56,801 bases of DNA, taken from Methanobacteriota archaeon. Its GTDB lineage: Archaea; Thermoplasmatota; Poseidoniia; Poseidoniales; Thalassarchaeaceae. Where the stretch lies: NCBI GenBank assembly GCA_014239955.1, contig JAAZXW010000011.1, positions 64,001-120,801 of the forward strand, given 5' to 3'. Below the pieces are notes generated by a model. The model was not told where the DNA came from. It ran no database searches and saw only the letters and a list, made by a program, of their open reading frames with translations. The position numbers were made by a program, and so were the translations under genes. Below are positions 17,393 through 28,200 of this stretch, in pieces; within the stretch, counting starts at the first letter, position 1; each line of letters opens with the position of its first letter.

Positions 17393-20300
17393 ATGGCGCG
17401 GGATGAGAAATTGAGATCATTCTCATTAACAGGACTATTCTTGTTCAGCATACTGCTTTCATTGGCTTTACCAGCAGGTACCGTTTCCGCATCTAACGAG
17501 ACAACGACAGGAACGATCACTGGTACCGAGACTTGGGCCGGCGTTCACACTCTGACAGGCGATGTAACAATCGCCCCCGGTGCAAAACTAATCATCAATC
17601 CGGGAGCAACGATCGAGTTCCCCAATGGTACGCATCTGGACGTCAGAGGAAGCCTGTGTGCAGGCGTCTCTTCCTGCGGGTCCTCTTCTAATGCCGGCCC
17701 CGCTATGAGAATAACTCTGAGATGGAGCGAGCCAGTAAACTCCAGTGCAACAGGCGAATGCTATGGGATGAGTTCCGGCAACCAGGAGATTTGGATAGAC
17801 GATCCCTCCTGCAACGAGGGTGTGCTCATGAGGAGCTCGATCGATCTTTCTGAGACCGGTCTAAGGTACGTCACATTCGACAGCGCATGGGGAATTCCGC
17901 AGTACGTCTCCGCAGTGGGGGAGTTCCGATACGGTGCCCTAGTTCTTGATGGCGCTAGCCCAACTCTTACCGAACTTTCGTTCAACCAGATCAACACATC
18001 CAGCGTTTTGACAACCAACCTGGCCCAACCGTCTTTCAACGGGGGAGAATTCGTCGTTGGTACCGATGCGAGCAAAAGCATCGTTGGAGCGGCACTGCAG
18101 ATTTACTCATCGGGTTCATCAGTCAGCCCCTTCACCCTCTCTGACATCTCCCTGACGGGAACTGACAATGGCTGTGGAAATAGGGACGGCGGACGCCATA
18201 CAATTTGGGCCGAGGACTCATTCATCGAGATCGATAACGCCGAAATATCGTCAGGAGACTTTGGAATCGGGCTTTGGACCTCCGCAGGAAGCGTCACTAA
18301 CACACAAATTAACGTGAACTGCAATGGTATCGACCTCAACGGCAAAAAGGCAGTGGGAGGGACATCATTCAGTTTTGATATTTCTGACAATGAAATTGCT
18401 ACGGCCGATGGAGCCGGTGTATTCGCATCTGCCGGAGCGCTAATCTACTTGAGAGACAACGTTATCGGAGGGGCAGCATCTGGCTCTGGGGTTTCTGTTT
18501 ACAACAGTGAGGCACACATCCACGGAAACGAGATTGGACCAATAGGGGGATATTTTGGTCTCTGGCTTGGCGGCTCTTACGACGTCATTGCTGAGAACAA
18601 CTCGATTTTCGACACCACTCTGACCCCTGTTGTCGCTGGAATGTATTCATATTCAATCCAGGCCGCTTCTAGGCTGTACCTTGCAAACAACTCAATCTCA
18701 TTCGAAGGAACCGGGACTTGCAGTAGCGAAACCAATTGGGGAGGGCAGTTCACATGTCCAGTGTTGCATGCCTACATGACTGGTGTGACGATGTATGACA
18801 ACATAATCACCGCAGGGGGGACTGCTGATGGAATTCGAGCAATCGGCTCCCTTTTGGACATTCAGAGGAATTCCTTCGACGTGCAAAAGACAGGTGCTAT
18901 AATCAAGAATTACGATAGTGGATACGCCGATTCCCAGCAATACGGGTCACTAGCATACTTCTCAGAAAACGATTGGAACCAAGCTGAGACGATCTACAAC
19001 GTTACCAAGAGCTCAGTAACTGCCCAGTCAGAGTATATTCCATCCCCTCCCAGCGGCGAATACCCAGTTCGACTTTCTTGGCCAGATCAGGAGGCATGGC
19101 CAGACAATGAATTCCAAGGCGCCATTATCCCCACCCCAGTCAAGGACTGCAACAATTGTCAGAACATGACCCCGAGAAACTTCCCATTGGGCGTCAGCAT
19201 GGATAACAACTCCACCGTTTTCACCTTCGCCGATCTAACAAACTTGGATCTATCAAAGGTCAAGATAGCAACACAACCAACCCACTTCGCAGTACAGGTT
19301 AGCAGGGCCGAGCTGGTTAGGTTCCAGACACTAATTGGCGGGGAAAAGGTCAGTGATGCCTTGGTTATTGTGGAGGATGCACTTGGAAACGACCTCTACC
19401 GAGTCAATACAGGCGGCGATGGCTTCACTCCCTGGATTGCTCTTCCATCGAACTTTCACCTCGATTTCAGAGGTCTAGGTGGGGGTGATAATCCAGATGG
19501 GTTCGCCGATGACGAGTACGAGGACTCATGCTCCGATGGGATTGACAATGACGGAGATCTGACTATCGACACTGCCGATCCAAGTTGCGACTACTCAGCA
19601 GGAACAAGAGAAATGTCACTTTACAGGTATACCGCCTATAGGTTTGGTTATGGCTACTACTCGGGAGTATTTACCCTTGAGGAGAACTCACTTGAAGAGA
19701 CTGCACACCTGGAGAACGACGCTCCAACAGTGATTGTCACAGAGAATGAAGGACACTCATATCGCAGGGTCGTCAATATCACAGGTAGCGCACACGACGG
19801 TACACTAGCGAATAGCTACCTCACCGATGAGAGAGCCCAATGGGATCAAGGGGGATACGTGCATGCTGTTCAGGTTAGGAATCCCTTCACTGGTTCTTGG
19901 GAGGATGCTGAATACGCCGTCGATACAAGCGGTTCAGATGAGGGTGAAGTAACACGTTTCAATAGGCCCTTCAGCTCTTGGTACTACAATATTGACATGA
20001 GTAATCTGGCAGGGGAAGGGGATTACTCATTCGAATTCAAAGCATTTGATGGTATAGACTACAGCCCGGTTGTTTCACTTACAATAAAGCTCAATACCCA
20101 ACCACCAAACATATTCGTCACCACTCCCAGTTCATTCTCGTCACACGATGACGGTTCGGTAATTTTTGATGGCTATTCTCAAGATCCATATGGGTGCCCG
20201 GATGAATGCAACAGCGACATTGGCCTCGTGTATATGCAAATTTCAGGTCCAAACTACCAAGTCACTAGTCCAGTTGAGACCAATTCAGATGGCACATGGG

Positions 20301-21658
20301 ATTGGGAATGGGACTTCAGCTCCCGACCCAGAGAACTCACAACCTACACATTCACAATTTGGGCATCCGATTCTGATTTCTGCAATGGAGTTGTGGACGA
20401 GTGTCAGCCAGTAGTTCTTACTCTAACTATTGATAACAGGAATAGCCAACCTACAATTAGTGTAAACCAACCATATTCGGGAACCAGAATTTCTTCCTCT
20501 ATTGATACCCTCCTGAGTGGGGTAGCTAGGGATTTCGATGGGGGGGTGACAAGAGTGGACTTGGAAGTGAAGGACGTTTCAAATGATTACGTCTCAGTTT
20601 TCGAGACGAGCACCAGTGAATTTTCGGAAGATGGCATGTGGGATATAGAATGGGATACCACACATCTGCGTCATGATGCAGAATATTTACTCAGATTCCG
20701 TTCATATGACGGAATTGACTACAGCAGTTGGGTCGATGTTACAATCATAGCCGACAACCCTCCAAATGCCGGAAATAATCAACCCGAATTCGACTCTTCT
20801 GAGTGGCAGAGTGAATACACCCTGTATTGCGATTTAGATTCCAATTCTGTCGACAAGTGCACAACTGTCGAGATTGATCTGAAGGCCTACTTCTCTGACA
20901 TTGACAACGACATACAATTCATTTCTGTGTACAATGATTCAACAATTTCCTCGGATGACCGATATCCCCTCGTCGTAGGGGTGGGGACAGACGGAATCGC
21001 CCGATACGATCCAGCAGACATGTTGTTTTTCGATGATGACATGGAATCTTGGACTCTGAACAATGTGATTTTCATCGCAACCGATGCTTGGGACTCAAGG
21101 GTCAATTCAGTCCCTGTGACCTTCAAAGTCATACCCTTACAATTTGAGATTCAGGAACCAGAACAGTCTTGGGTTAACGAAAATGAAATGGCTATGTATT
21201 CCGGCATCGGTCTTCCAGGCAAACAGGTTTCTGTTTTGATTGGCGGCAATCCAGTCAACAACACAATTGTTTCCGAAGACGGGACATGGGAACTAGGGGT
21301 ACCTGCTTCGAGAATAAAGGGAGAATCATCAATACCGGAATTCTCCTATTCCGGTCAAACAATGGCAGTAAAGCCAATTGGCAAGGGAGAGCCAACAACT
21401 GATAGCATAAACTGGGCTTTAGTTGGAGCGGTGTCCGTATTGGCCACATTGTCATTGGCTGCTCTTGCATACTTCACCGGCTTCATCGGAATCGAGATCG
21501 ATGAAGAAGAAGGGGAATACAAGACCCCGGCCCAGATACCAGAAGACTATGGTGACGAGGAAAGAGAAGGAGAGGGAGCTCTAGAGAGTTATGACGACCA
21601 TCCAGGTTGGCTTTGGGATGCTGCTTCTGAGGAATGGGTCCCAGATCCAGATTTCTAG
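17393..21658 (+). CDS. Giant surface protein: beta-helix plus Ig-like domains, C-terminal membrane anchor
   Basis: 1421 residues. A signal peptide (LTGLFLFSILLSLALPAGTVSA) is followed by a region (about 45-560) of right-handed beta-helix-like repeats. Recognisable turns include ITGTETWAGVHTLTGDVTI, LIYLRDNVIGGAASGSGV and IHGNEIGP, as in NosD/pectate-lyase-like folds. An Asp-rich loop (SDGIDNDGDLTIDTADPSC, about 710) precedes three or so Ig/cadherin-like modules (about 780-1160, each with PTISVNQP or PPNIFVTTP-type openings). A membrane helix (about 1341-1366) is followed by a 55-residue acidic cytosolic tail ending HPGWLWDAASEEWVPDPDF. No catalytic residues are identifiable. Probably a cell-surface adhesin, carbohydrate-interacting or structural protein; the specific role is unknown. 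It lies directly downstream of the AglB fusion and tethered protease. Confidence 0.85.
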   Translation: MARDEKLRSFSLTGLFLFSILLSLALPAGTVSASNETTTGTITGTETWAGVHTLTGDVTIAPGAKLIINPGATIEFPNGTHLDVRGSLCAGVSSCGSSSNAGPAMRITLRWSEPVNSSATGECYGMSSGNQEIWIDDPSCNEGVLMRSSIDLSETGLRYVTFDSAWGIPQYVSAVGEFRYGALVLDGASPTLTELSFNQINTSSVLTTNLAQPSFNGGEFVVGTDASKSIVGAALQIYSSGSSVSPFTLSDISLTGTDNGCGNRDGGRHTIWAEDSFIEIDNAEISSGDFGIGLWTSAGSVTNTQINVNCNGIDLNGKKAVGGTSFSFDISDNEIATADGAGVFASAGALIYLRDNVIGGAASGSGVSVYNSEAHIHGNEIGPIGGYFGLWLGGSYDVIAENNSIFDTTLTPVVAGMYSYSIQAASRLYLANNSISFEGTGTCSSETNWGGQFTCPVLHAYMTGVTMYDNIITAGGTADGIRAIGSLLDIQRNSFDVQKTGAIIKNYDSGYADSQQYGSLAYFSENDWNQAETIYNVTKSSVTAQSEYIPSPPSGEYPVRLSWPDQEAWPDNEFQGAIIPTPVKDCNNCQNMTPRNFPLGVSMDNNSTVFTFADLTNLDLSKVKIATQPTHFAVQVSRAELVRFQTLIGGEKVSDALVIVEDALGNDLYRVNTGGDGFTPWIALPSNFHLDFRGLGGGDNPDGFADDEYEDSCSDGIDNDGDLTIDTADPSCDYSAGTREMSLYRYTAYRFGYGYYSGVFTLEENSLEETAHLENDAPTVIVTENEGHSYRRVVNITGSAHDGTLANSYLTDERAQWDQGGYVHAVQVRNPFTGSWEDAEYAVDTSGSDEGEVTRFNRPFSSWYYNIDMSNLAGEGDYSFEFKAFDGIDYSPVVSLTIKLNTQPPNIFVTTPSSFSSHDDGSVIFDGYSQDPYGCPDECNSDIGLVYMQISGPNYQVTSPVETNSDGTWDWEWDFSSRPRELTTYTFTIWASDSDFCNGVVDECQPVVLTLTIDNRNSQPTISVNQPYSGTRISSSIDTLLSGVARDFDGGVTRVDLEVKDVSNDYVSVFETSTSEFSEDGMWDIEWDTTHLRHDAEYLLRFRSYDGIDYSSWVDVTIIADNPPNAGNNQPEFDSSEWQSEYTLYCDLDSNSVDKCTTVEIDLKAYFSDIDNDIQFISVYNDSTISSDDRYPLVVGVGTDGIARYDPADMLFFDDDMESWTLNNVIFIATDAWDSRVNSVPVTFKVIPLQFEIQEPEQSWVNENEMAMYSGIGLPGKQVSVLIGGNPVNNTIVSEDGTWELGVPASRIKGESSIPEFSYSGQTMAVKPIGKGEPTTDSINWALVGAVSVLATLSLAALAYFTGFIGIEIDEEEGEYKTPAQIPEDYGDEEREGEGALESYDDHPGWLWDAASEEWVPDPDF

Positions 21659-21692
21659 GGATAATCAAGGTACCAAGTTCTACTAACATTTG

Positions 21693-21698
21693 TATATT
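21693..21698 (+). promoter_or_regulatory. TATA-like box upstream of the STAND ATPase gene
   Basis: TATATT is centred about 26 bases before ATG 21722. It favours that ATG over the GTG at 21701 and suggests a leaderless transcript. Confidence 0.5.
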
Positions 21699-21721
21699 GA
21701 GTGAGCCTGAGTGTTAGTTAT

Positions 21722-24250
21722 ATGACAACGACGGCCTCATCACGTCCGGGGGTCCAAGAGAGGATTTTCCTCCATCTCAGCGACTACATCGATCATAGTG
21801 ACAAGGTAGAAGTTCCCTTCGCACTGTCTCAGATGGGCATTGCCAATGCGGTGTCAATTGCCCGGTCAAATGTCCCTCGTGCAATTTCCGGAATGAAGGA
21901 GGACGGCCATCTTATCGAAAGGCAGGCACACGTTACTGGGGTTTCTAGGAAGAGGAAGGCATACTTCCTAACAGATGAAGGAGCCAAGTTTGCAGACGAG
22001 ATTTGGACGAGGATTTCCGAGATCACTGTAAGAATAATACACTCAGATGGACGTTCCGATAAAACGTCCCTGGCTGAAGCTATAGAGGAATCAGAACTGC
22101 CCCTTAGGCATGTGGACATGCTTCGATACATGGACGATTCAGGCACTATTGATCTCTCTGGACTGACTTCTGAATTGGTCGAGAGGGACTTATCTAAACA
22201 CATTGAGAAGCAGCTAGTTTCCTATCTCAACGAACTCCCCAGAACTCGAAGATTCTATGGTCGTGAAAAGGAATTAGAAGTGATGGCAAAGCTCCTAGAA
22301 GCCAAGTCCGCTTCAATTCTGGTTCCCGGCATTGCGGGGATTGGAAAAACGTCTCTTTCGACAAAGATACTAGACAAATTCACTCACAGGAGGAATTTAC
22401 TATATCATCGATGCCAGGATTGGGAAGGTTCTCGTGCATTTCTGGAAGCATGCGCGGAATGGCTCTCAGCAGTGGGAAACAACGACCTTTCCGACTATCT
22501 TTCTTCAGCCCCCGTGCCGCAAACAAATATGGCAGTCAACCTAATTGCTTCCGGATTGTCCGAGGCGCCTTCTTTGATAGTGATTGACGACTTACACAAG
22601 GTCGGAGATGAGACCCTTTACTCAATCCTTAGGGAGCTTACTCTGAGAATTCACGCACTGAAGGAAGTTGGCCTAGTTATGTTCTCCCGTTCCTTCAGAA
22701 TGGTCGTCCCAGAATCCGACCAGTCTGGAAATATCGTTACTCTTGTTATGCCTCTGCAGGGGTTGGATGCGGAGTCAAGCAGACAGATCCTAACTGCCAT
22801 GCCAAAAATGGACTCAGAACAATTTACACACATTTACTCACTATCTCGTGGTCACCCGTTAATCCTTGAGTTGATCAACAGAGGTAACGTTGCCGAGACT
22901 TTCCATGCCACCCTGGAGTCATTTGTCGAAAAGGAGATTTTCAGCCGACTTTCTGGCTCCGAGAAACGCCTACTGGGGGCTATTGCAGTTTTCCGTGAAC
23001 CAATTCCTGTCCAAGCTATTCACCAAGTAGAGGGGAGTGTAGACCTCCTCGATGATTTGGTTGAGAAGGGCCTGGCACGACAGTCCGATGCTGAAAATTA
23101 CGATGTTCACGATCTTGTCAGGGAATTCCTGTTGAGGTCGATGGACGAGGAAATGAAGAACGGACTTCACTCCGCAGCAGTGAATTGGTATAGGGGCAAG
23201 AAGGGCGATGCCGCAAACAGGATTGAGTTCATCCACCACTTAAGCCAGACAGGCGATGAGGATGGTCTTGCTGAGGTTCTGCTAACCGAGGGGCACGGCT
23301 TGGTTAGTTCCGGTCACACCGAGCTACTTTCAATTCTCAACTCTCTTGAAAGCAGCGACTTCGATTCTAAGAGTAGAGGCCTAATTAGGGAACTAAAGGG
23401 CGATATTCTAACCATCCAGGGTAGGTGGGACGAAGCCGAAGAAGAATATGATGCTGCAACAAAGCATATTGGGGGGAGCCATCCAAGTAACGAACTTGCT
23501 CGTTTGCTGTCCGCTAGGGCAGATATAGCAGTAAAGAGGGGGGCCATGGAAGATGCCCTCGAACTACACAGGAATGCTCTGAAGATTCAGATAGGGATTA
23601 GGGATGCTGTTGGAGCGGCAAGAACTTACAACAACATGGGCCATATTTTCCGTAGAAGGAGAGATTCCCGCAGAGCACTAGAGGTCTATGGGAACGTTGA
23701 GGACCTATTGGAAAAGGAGAAAGATCCGGAGCTGAATGACGCCAGAATTAGACTTGCATCAGCATTTATCGAAATGGGTGAGTTGGATAGGGCCAGGGAT
23801 CACGCACTATTTGCATACGAGAATACTAAGGAATTGGATCAGGATTTCCTTCATGCTAGATCACGAGCCGTTCTTGGGAGGTACTATGCAAAGATCTCAG
23901 ACAACGACCTAGCCCTCATTCATTACTCAGGAGCACTAGATACTCTTTCGGACCAAAACGACCCTCAAAGCACCGTGGAAGTTGAGATGCTTCTCGGGCA
24001 GGTGCTAATTGATGCGGGCCACAGGGAAGAGGCTGCAGAACACTACCTCAATGGTCTCGCAGTTGCCGAGTCAAATGACTTTCGGATGCTTCAAGGTGAA
24101 TTGCTCGCCAGACTAGGGGAGGTAGAAACTGATAGTTCCCAGAGAATGGATTACCTTCAGAGGTCACTATCTCTATTCAGAGACCTAGGCGCCGTAGGGA
24201 GGATGAAGGACGTCCAGAACGCTGTTCACAGAGCGGTGATGGGCAGGTAA
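21722..24250 (+). CDS. Winged-helix STAND-type ATPase with TPR repeats (putative regulator)
   Basis: 842 residues from ATG 21722; GTG 21701 would add seven. The N-terminus (about 1-100) is a winged-helix-like region: ALSQMGIANAVSIARSNVPRAISGMKEDGHLIER followed by the wing KRKAYFLTDEG. An NTPase module follows: Walker A GIAGIGKTS (K209) and Walker B SLIVIDD (D289-D290), in the style of MalT/NB-ARC ATPases. From about residue 540 the protein is helical repeats with TPR character (RWDEAEEEYDAATK, GAARTYNNMGHIFRRRRDSRRALEVYGNVE). Proteins of this type are signal-responsive switches, often transcriptional, and the TPR part probably binds the inducer. No membrane segment is present. The position after the surface-protein genes suggests, but does not prove, that it controls them. 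It ends exactly next to the convergent MBL gene. Confidence 0.85.
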   Translation: MTTTASSRPGVQERIFLHLSDYIDHSDKVEVPFALSQMGIANAVSIARSNVPRAISGMKEDGHLIERQAHVTGVSRKRKAYFLTDEGAKFADEIWTRISEITVRIIHSDGRSDKTSLAEAIEESELPLRHVDMLRYMDDSGTIDLSGLTSELVERDLSKHIEKQLVSYLNELPRTRRFYGREKELEVMAKLLEAKSASILVPGIAGIGKTSLSTKILDKFTHRRNLLYHRCQDWEGSRAFLEACAEWLSAVGNNDLSDYLSSAPVPQTNMAVNLIASGLSEAPSLIVIDDLHKVGDETLYSILRELTLRIHALKEVGLVMFSRSFRMVVPESDQSGNIVTLVMPLQGLDAESSRQILTAMPKMDSEQFTHIYSLSRGHPLILELINRGNVAETFHATLESFVEKEIFSRLSGSEKRLLGAIAVFREPIPVQAIHQVEGSVDLLDDLVEKGLARQSDAENYDVHDLVREFLLRSMDEEMKNGLHSAAVNWYRGKKGDAANRIEFIHHLSQTGDEDGLAEVLLTEGHGLVSSGHTELLSILNSLESSDFDSKSRGLIRELKGDILTIQGRWDEAEEEYDAATKHIGGSHPSNELARLLSARADIAVKRGAMEDALELHRNALKIQIGIRDAVGAARTYNNMGHIFRRRRDSRRALEVYGNVEDLLEKEKDPELNDARIRLASAFIEMGELDRARDHALFAYENTKELDQDFLHARSRAVLGRYYAKISDNDLALIHYSGALDTLSDQNDPQSTVEVEMLLGQVLIDAGHREEAAEHYLNGLAVAESNDFRMLQGELLARLGEVETDSSQRMDYLQRSLSLFRDLGAVGRMKDVQNAVHRAVMGR

Positions 24251-25057
24251 TCATGCAGCCACTATGCTTCGCGGCTCTAACTGCCCAGTCCAGCAACTAA
24301 ATTCAGGGCCCAGTTGCTTAGAAATTGCGATACTACCATCAAAATCGTCACCTATTGCCATCAGAACCTCACTCTCGGCCATATGTGGGGCGTTATTCTT
24401 CTCTGAAAGGTGACATAGGACAATACTTTCCAAATCGTCGTGCAATACTTCCATCAGTATTTCCCCCGCTTGTCTGTTGGAAAGGTGACCCCCTCTCCCA
24501 GAAATTCTTCTCTTCAAGGAGTCTGGATATGGGCCTCCTAGTAATCTTCGATGATCATAGTTTGCCTCGATTGAGATATGATTGCAACCAGACAAATGCT
24601 TAATCAGATCATGTGGGGCTTCTCCTAGGTCTGTTACAATCGCAGCTCGGCCCCCATTTCCGTCACTAGCTATCAGGGCTACATTGTCGGCATCATCATG
24701 TGGTACGGGAATTGGCAACATGCTAAGTTTTGACGAGAATTGGACTCTCTCTAGGCTGCCAAATGTCTCACATTCTTCTACTGTATTCCAACCCATCTTC
24801 GATGCGGTTCCGAGATTACAGTGCAGATATGAATCCCACTTCTTAGAGGCCCTCAGGGCTGAACCGGAATGGTCCTTGTGATGATGCGTGACAATGATAG
24901 AATCAATTGACTCAGGCTCAAATCCGGCTATCGCCAATCTTTTCTCAGTCTGTTTGAGACTGAAGCCACAGTCGACTAGAACATTGCATTCTTCAGAACT
25001 GATTATGGCAGCATTTCCACGGCTGCCCGAACCCAAGTGAGTGATGCCAATCCCCAT
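24251..25057 (-). CDS. MBL-fold metal-dependent hydrolase (WalJ/YycJ-like)
   Basis: About 268 residues from the chosen start MGIGITHLGSGSRGN, which is where the family begins; an upstream in-frame ATG at 25114 would add 19 residues. The metallo-beta-lactamase signature is VTHHHKDHSGS (HxHxDH), preceded by NVLVDCGFSLKQTEKRL. Later metal ligands are probably in TDLGEAP and in LCHLSEKNN. The overall pattern LGSGSRGNAAII matches the YycJ/WalJ group of putative nucleases or phosphodiesterases, whose archaeal role is unclear. Soluble, cytoplasmic. Its stop immediately abuts the stop of the STAND gene. About 170 bases separate its start from the divergent giant exported protein gene. Confidence 0.88.
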   Translation of the reverse strand: MGIGITHLGSGSRGNAAIISSEECNVLVDCGFSLKQTEKRLAIAGFEPESIDSIIVTHHHKDHSGSALRASKKWDSYLHCNLGTASKMGWNTVEECETFGSLERVQFSSKLSMLPIPVPHDDADNVALIASDGNGGRAAIVTDLGEAPHDLIKHLSGCNHISIEANYDHRRLLGGPYPDSLKRRISGRGGHLSNRQAGEILMEVLHDDLESIVLCHLSEKNNAPHMAESEVLMAIGDDFDGSIAISKQLGPEFSCWTGQLEPRSIVAA

Positions 25058-25190
25058 CAATTCGAACCCGGTTCTAGGCGACCTTTGAACAAATCCATAC
25101 TTTTCGTCGAACAACTGTGATTTTCTTACCTCGTTGGAGATTCTAAGGCATCTCTAACGGCATATGTCCGAACGACGCTCCATCACCATG

Positions 25191-25227
25191 ATAAATCTCT
25201 GAACCCGGGATTTTGCATAGAGGTGGG
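25191..25227 (+). promoter_or_regulatory. TATA-like box and Shine-Dalgarno of the 1909-residue exported protein gene
   Basis: ATAAAT at 25191-25196 is a candidate TATA box and AGGTGGG at 25221-25227 lies 3 bases before ATG 25231. This gene therefore probably has a short leader with a Shine-Dalgarno site. It supports ATG 25231 over the TTG at 25213. Confidence 0.5.
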
Positions 25228-25230
25228 CGA

Positions 25231-28200
25231 ATGCGTAGGAAGCAGACAGCTTTGCTAGTTTCTCTGTTGATTTTTTCTGGTCTCGCATTAGTCTCTCAGA
25301 CTCGTCCACAGTCTCCGGTTTCCTCTACAGATCCTAATCTAGCGGAGGGCACTGAGTCTCCGGTAACCGATCAAGACGGTGATCTATTGCCAGATCTCTA
25401 CGAGGTAATTTTTGGCGAATCAATGGATATCGAAACCGCGACTTTCCAGCAGTCTATTCAAGGGCTCGATCCTTCCGACTCTACTGACAATTCAACCGAT
25501 TATGACAGGGATGGATTGACCGCTTTGCAGGAATATTGCTGGCCTTACACTTTGGATAGTTGCTTCGAGGACCGAAACACCCTCACAGGCAAATCACCCG
25601 AGGAAACCGACTCTGGATTGAGGGAATACCTCGATCCTCGAACGTCGGATACCGATGGCGATGGTTTACCCGATGGTTATGAAGTACATATGTGCACATT
25701 GGGAGGGCTATACGAGAGGGATCCTAACGACCCCCTCAATACCAACAAATTCTGGGAATGCCGATATTTTGACCCACTCGATGCCAGTGATGTCAACATC
25801 GACTTCGATAGGTGTGAGGCAGATTTCAGTTGGGGCTGTGGCGATGGATTCGATTTCAATAGTGATGGGGATATTGACTTAGGAGAAATGTTCACGAATG
25901 TAGAGGAATACTTGCTGGGTACGCCACAAGATTGGATTACTGAGAGAGATGGGCTCTGGTGTTGGGGCTCGATAGAAGGACTCACCGAAGACTCTTGCCA
26001 GACTCAGTACGAGAGGCCAACCGGGGGATCTGGTTGGATGGGGAGCGACCCCAGGTTTCCTGATTCAGACTATTTCTTCTGGGACGAAATATCCTATGTC
26101 CCATTAGAGGTATTGGGGGACGGCATTCCTGACGGGTGGGAGGCCCAATATGGGATGGATCCATTAAATTCCAGCGACGCGACAATTGATAGTGATTTGG
26201 ATGGGTGGGACAAAGACAGGGACGGTTTCATCACCGAGGACGTCACAATAGGGACATCACAATGGGGCGAGTCATTCAGTAATTTCGAGGAATACTCAGT
26301 AGACTTAGACGAAAATTCTGGAGTAACCCCAGGAGTTAAGGGAATTGAGATCTCTTCCAATAGCGGCAAATCGATTAATTTTGATCACTCCACTGCAATC
26401 AGACTTATCGACTCCTCAGTCCATAGCTTAATTTCTGATCAACCAAGAGAAAGGTTGCTTATTGGCAGCAAATATACGATTACATCATTGGACCCATTCA
26501 GAGGGATTTCTTCGTCATTCGAACTTCCTGCCGGAATAGAATTGCATACTATGGAGAGGGGTGCCATAGGAAACATAGACTTCCTAATGTTGGGAACAAA
26601 CATAGGATTCCACACGATAATCATGGAAAACGGACTTCCAGACATGGAGACCATGACCACCTATGAAATCGGAGAATCTTCTGTTTTGTTCCAGTTAGTC
26701 TCTGAATCTATTGAACCTGGGATTCTAATTATGGGTAATAATGGGGCTTGGAGGGCAACATTTTCTGAGGTTGAACAATCTCTATCAACTTCCGAGATTA
26801 CGTACGTTGAGTCTCTTTCGACATTACTTCAGAAGTCAAACGCCACCGTTACTTCTGCAGGTCATGCAAAGATCTTCGGCAGAACCCCAATATTGCTGAT
26901 TGGTACTGACTATGGCCTAATAGGTTGGAACTCTACAGACGGTTCTGACAATAATGGGGTGCCATGGTGGGTATTCACTAGAAACAACGCTGATGAATTC
27001 GTCAGTCCCGATATCTTGAATCCGACTAAGACCGCAACCGTCAATTCCATTTTGGTGGAAACTTCCGATCAAGGTTCCGATGACGTTTGGTTGGGTATGG
27101 GGGGTGGACTCCATCTTATCACCATGGACTTATTTATTTCTCAACCGAAAGAAGCAATTGGCAATGAAAGAATGCTCAATCTCGAGGGATTGTTAACCGG
27201 TGCTAATGATGTCCATTCGATTCTACTATTAGATGGCATGATCGTCCTTGGTTCTGCAGATGGGACTTGGTGCTTAGAAGGAGACTCTGATGGGATTCTA
27301 GATATCCGTCAGAATCAGACCGAGATTCCGGGACTTGTTACTTCGTTGACTACCTTGGAAAGAGAAGGTGAAGTTTGGGTTTTCGCGGGCATTTCACCTG
27401 GCAGATTCATGAACATAGCCCCAATGAACCCAAATTCTCATGATTCCGATCTTGATGGTATCCCTGATGGCTGGGAGTATGCATATGGGCTCGATCCAAC
27501 CGACCCATTCGATGCATCAAGAGACCATGACAACGACGGAGTGTCTATTGGAGGGGGCAGTGCCCCAGGATTCGACAGACTGTGGACCAATTTAGAAGAA
27601 TATCGATTCGTCGCACCTTCTGACTTCGGAAAAAACGGCACCGACCCTAGAGTTTCAGATTCTGATGGAGATGGCCTAACCGATGGGGAGGAGTACTGGG
27701 GCTGGTTCATAGGTCCCACAACCTTCGAATGCCACTATCTCAATCAGCATTACTTGTGCGATTCAGACGTCGGACAATCTGCTGAGGACGTACACCTTGG
27801 TGGGTGGACTGGCACAGGATCTAGTGGTGGCAGCGATCTTCCCACCGACCCAACAAACCCAGATTCCGATGGCGATGGCATGCCCGACGGCTGGGAAATA
27901 AAACATCGCCGATGGATTGGTGACATATACACCGGTGGGAACGAATGGACATTGGATCCCAATAACCCTGACGATGCTTCTGATGATGCCGATGGGGACG
28001 GTCTAACCAATTTGTGCGAGTACGAATGGGAGAGGTTGCGGGAGAGAACAATTTCCACCGGAATCCAATCACATGGGGAATCTTCCGATTCCGTCCTCAA
28101 TTGGACTCCAACCGACCCAAATTCTGCGGATTCGGATTCCGATTCACTTCCCGATGGATGGGAAGCAAGATACTCTTGCAGCTGGCCGTCTTCAAACTCA

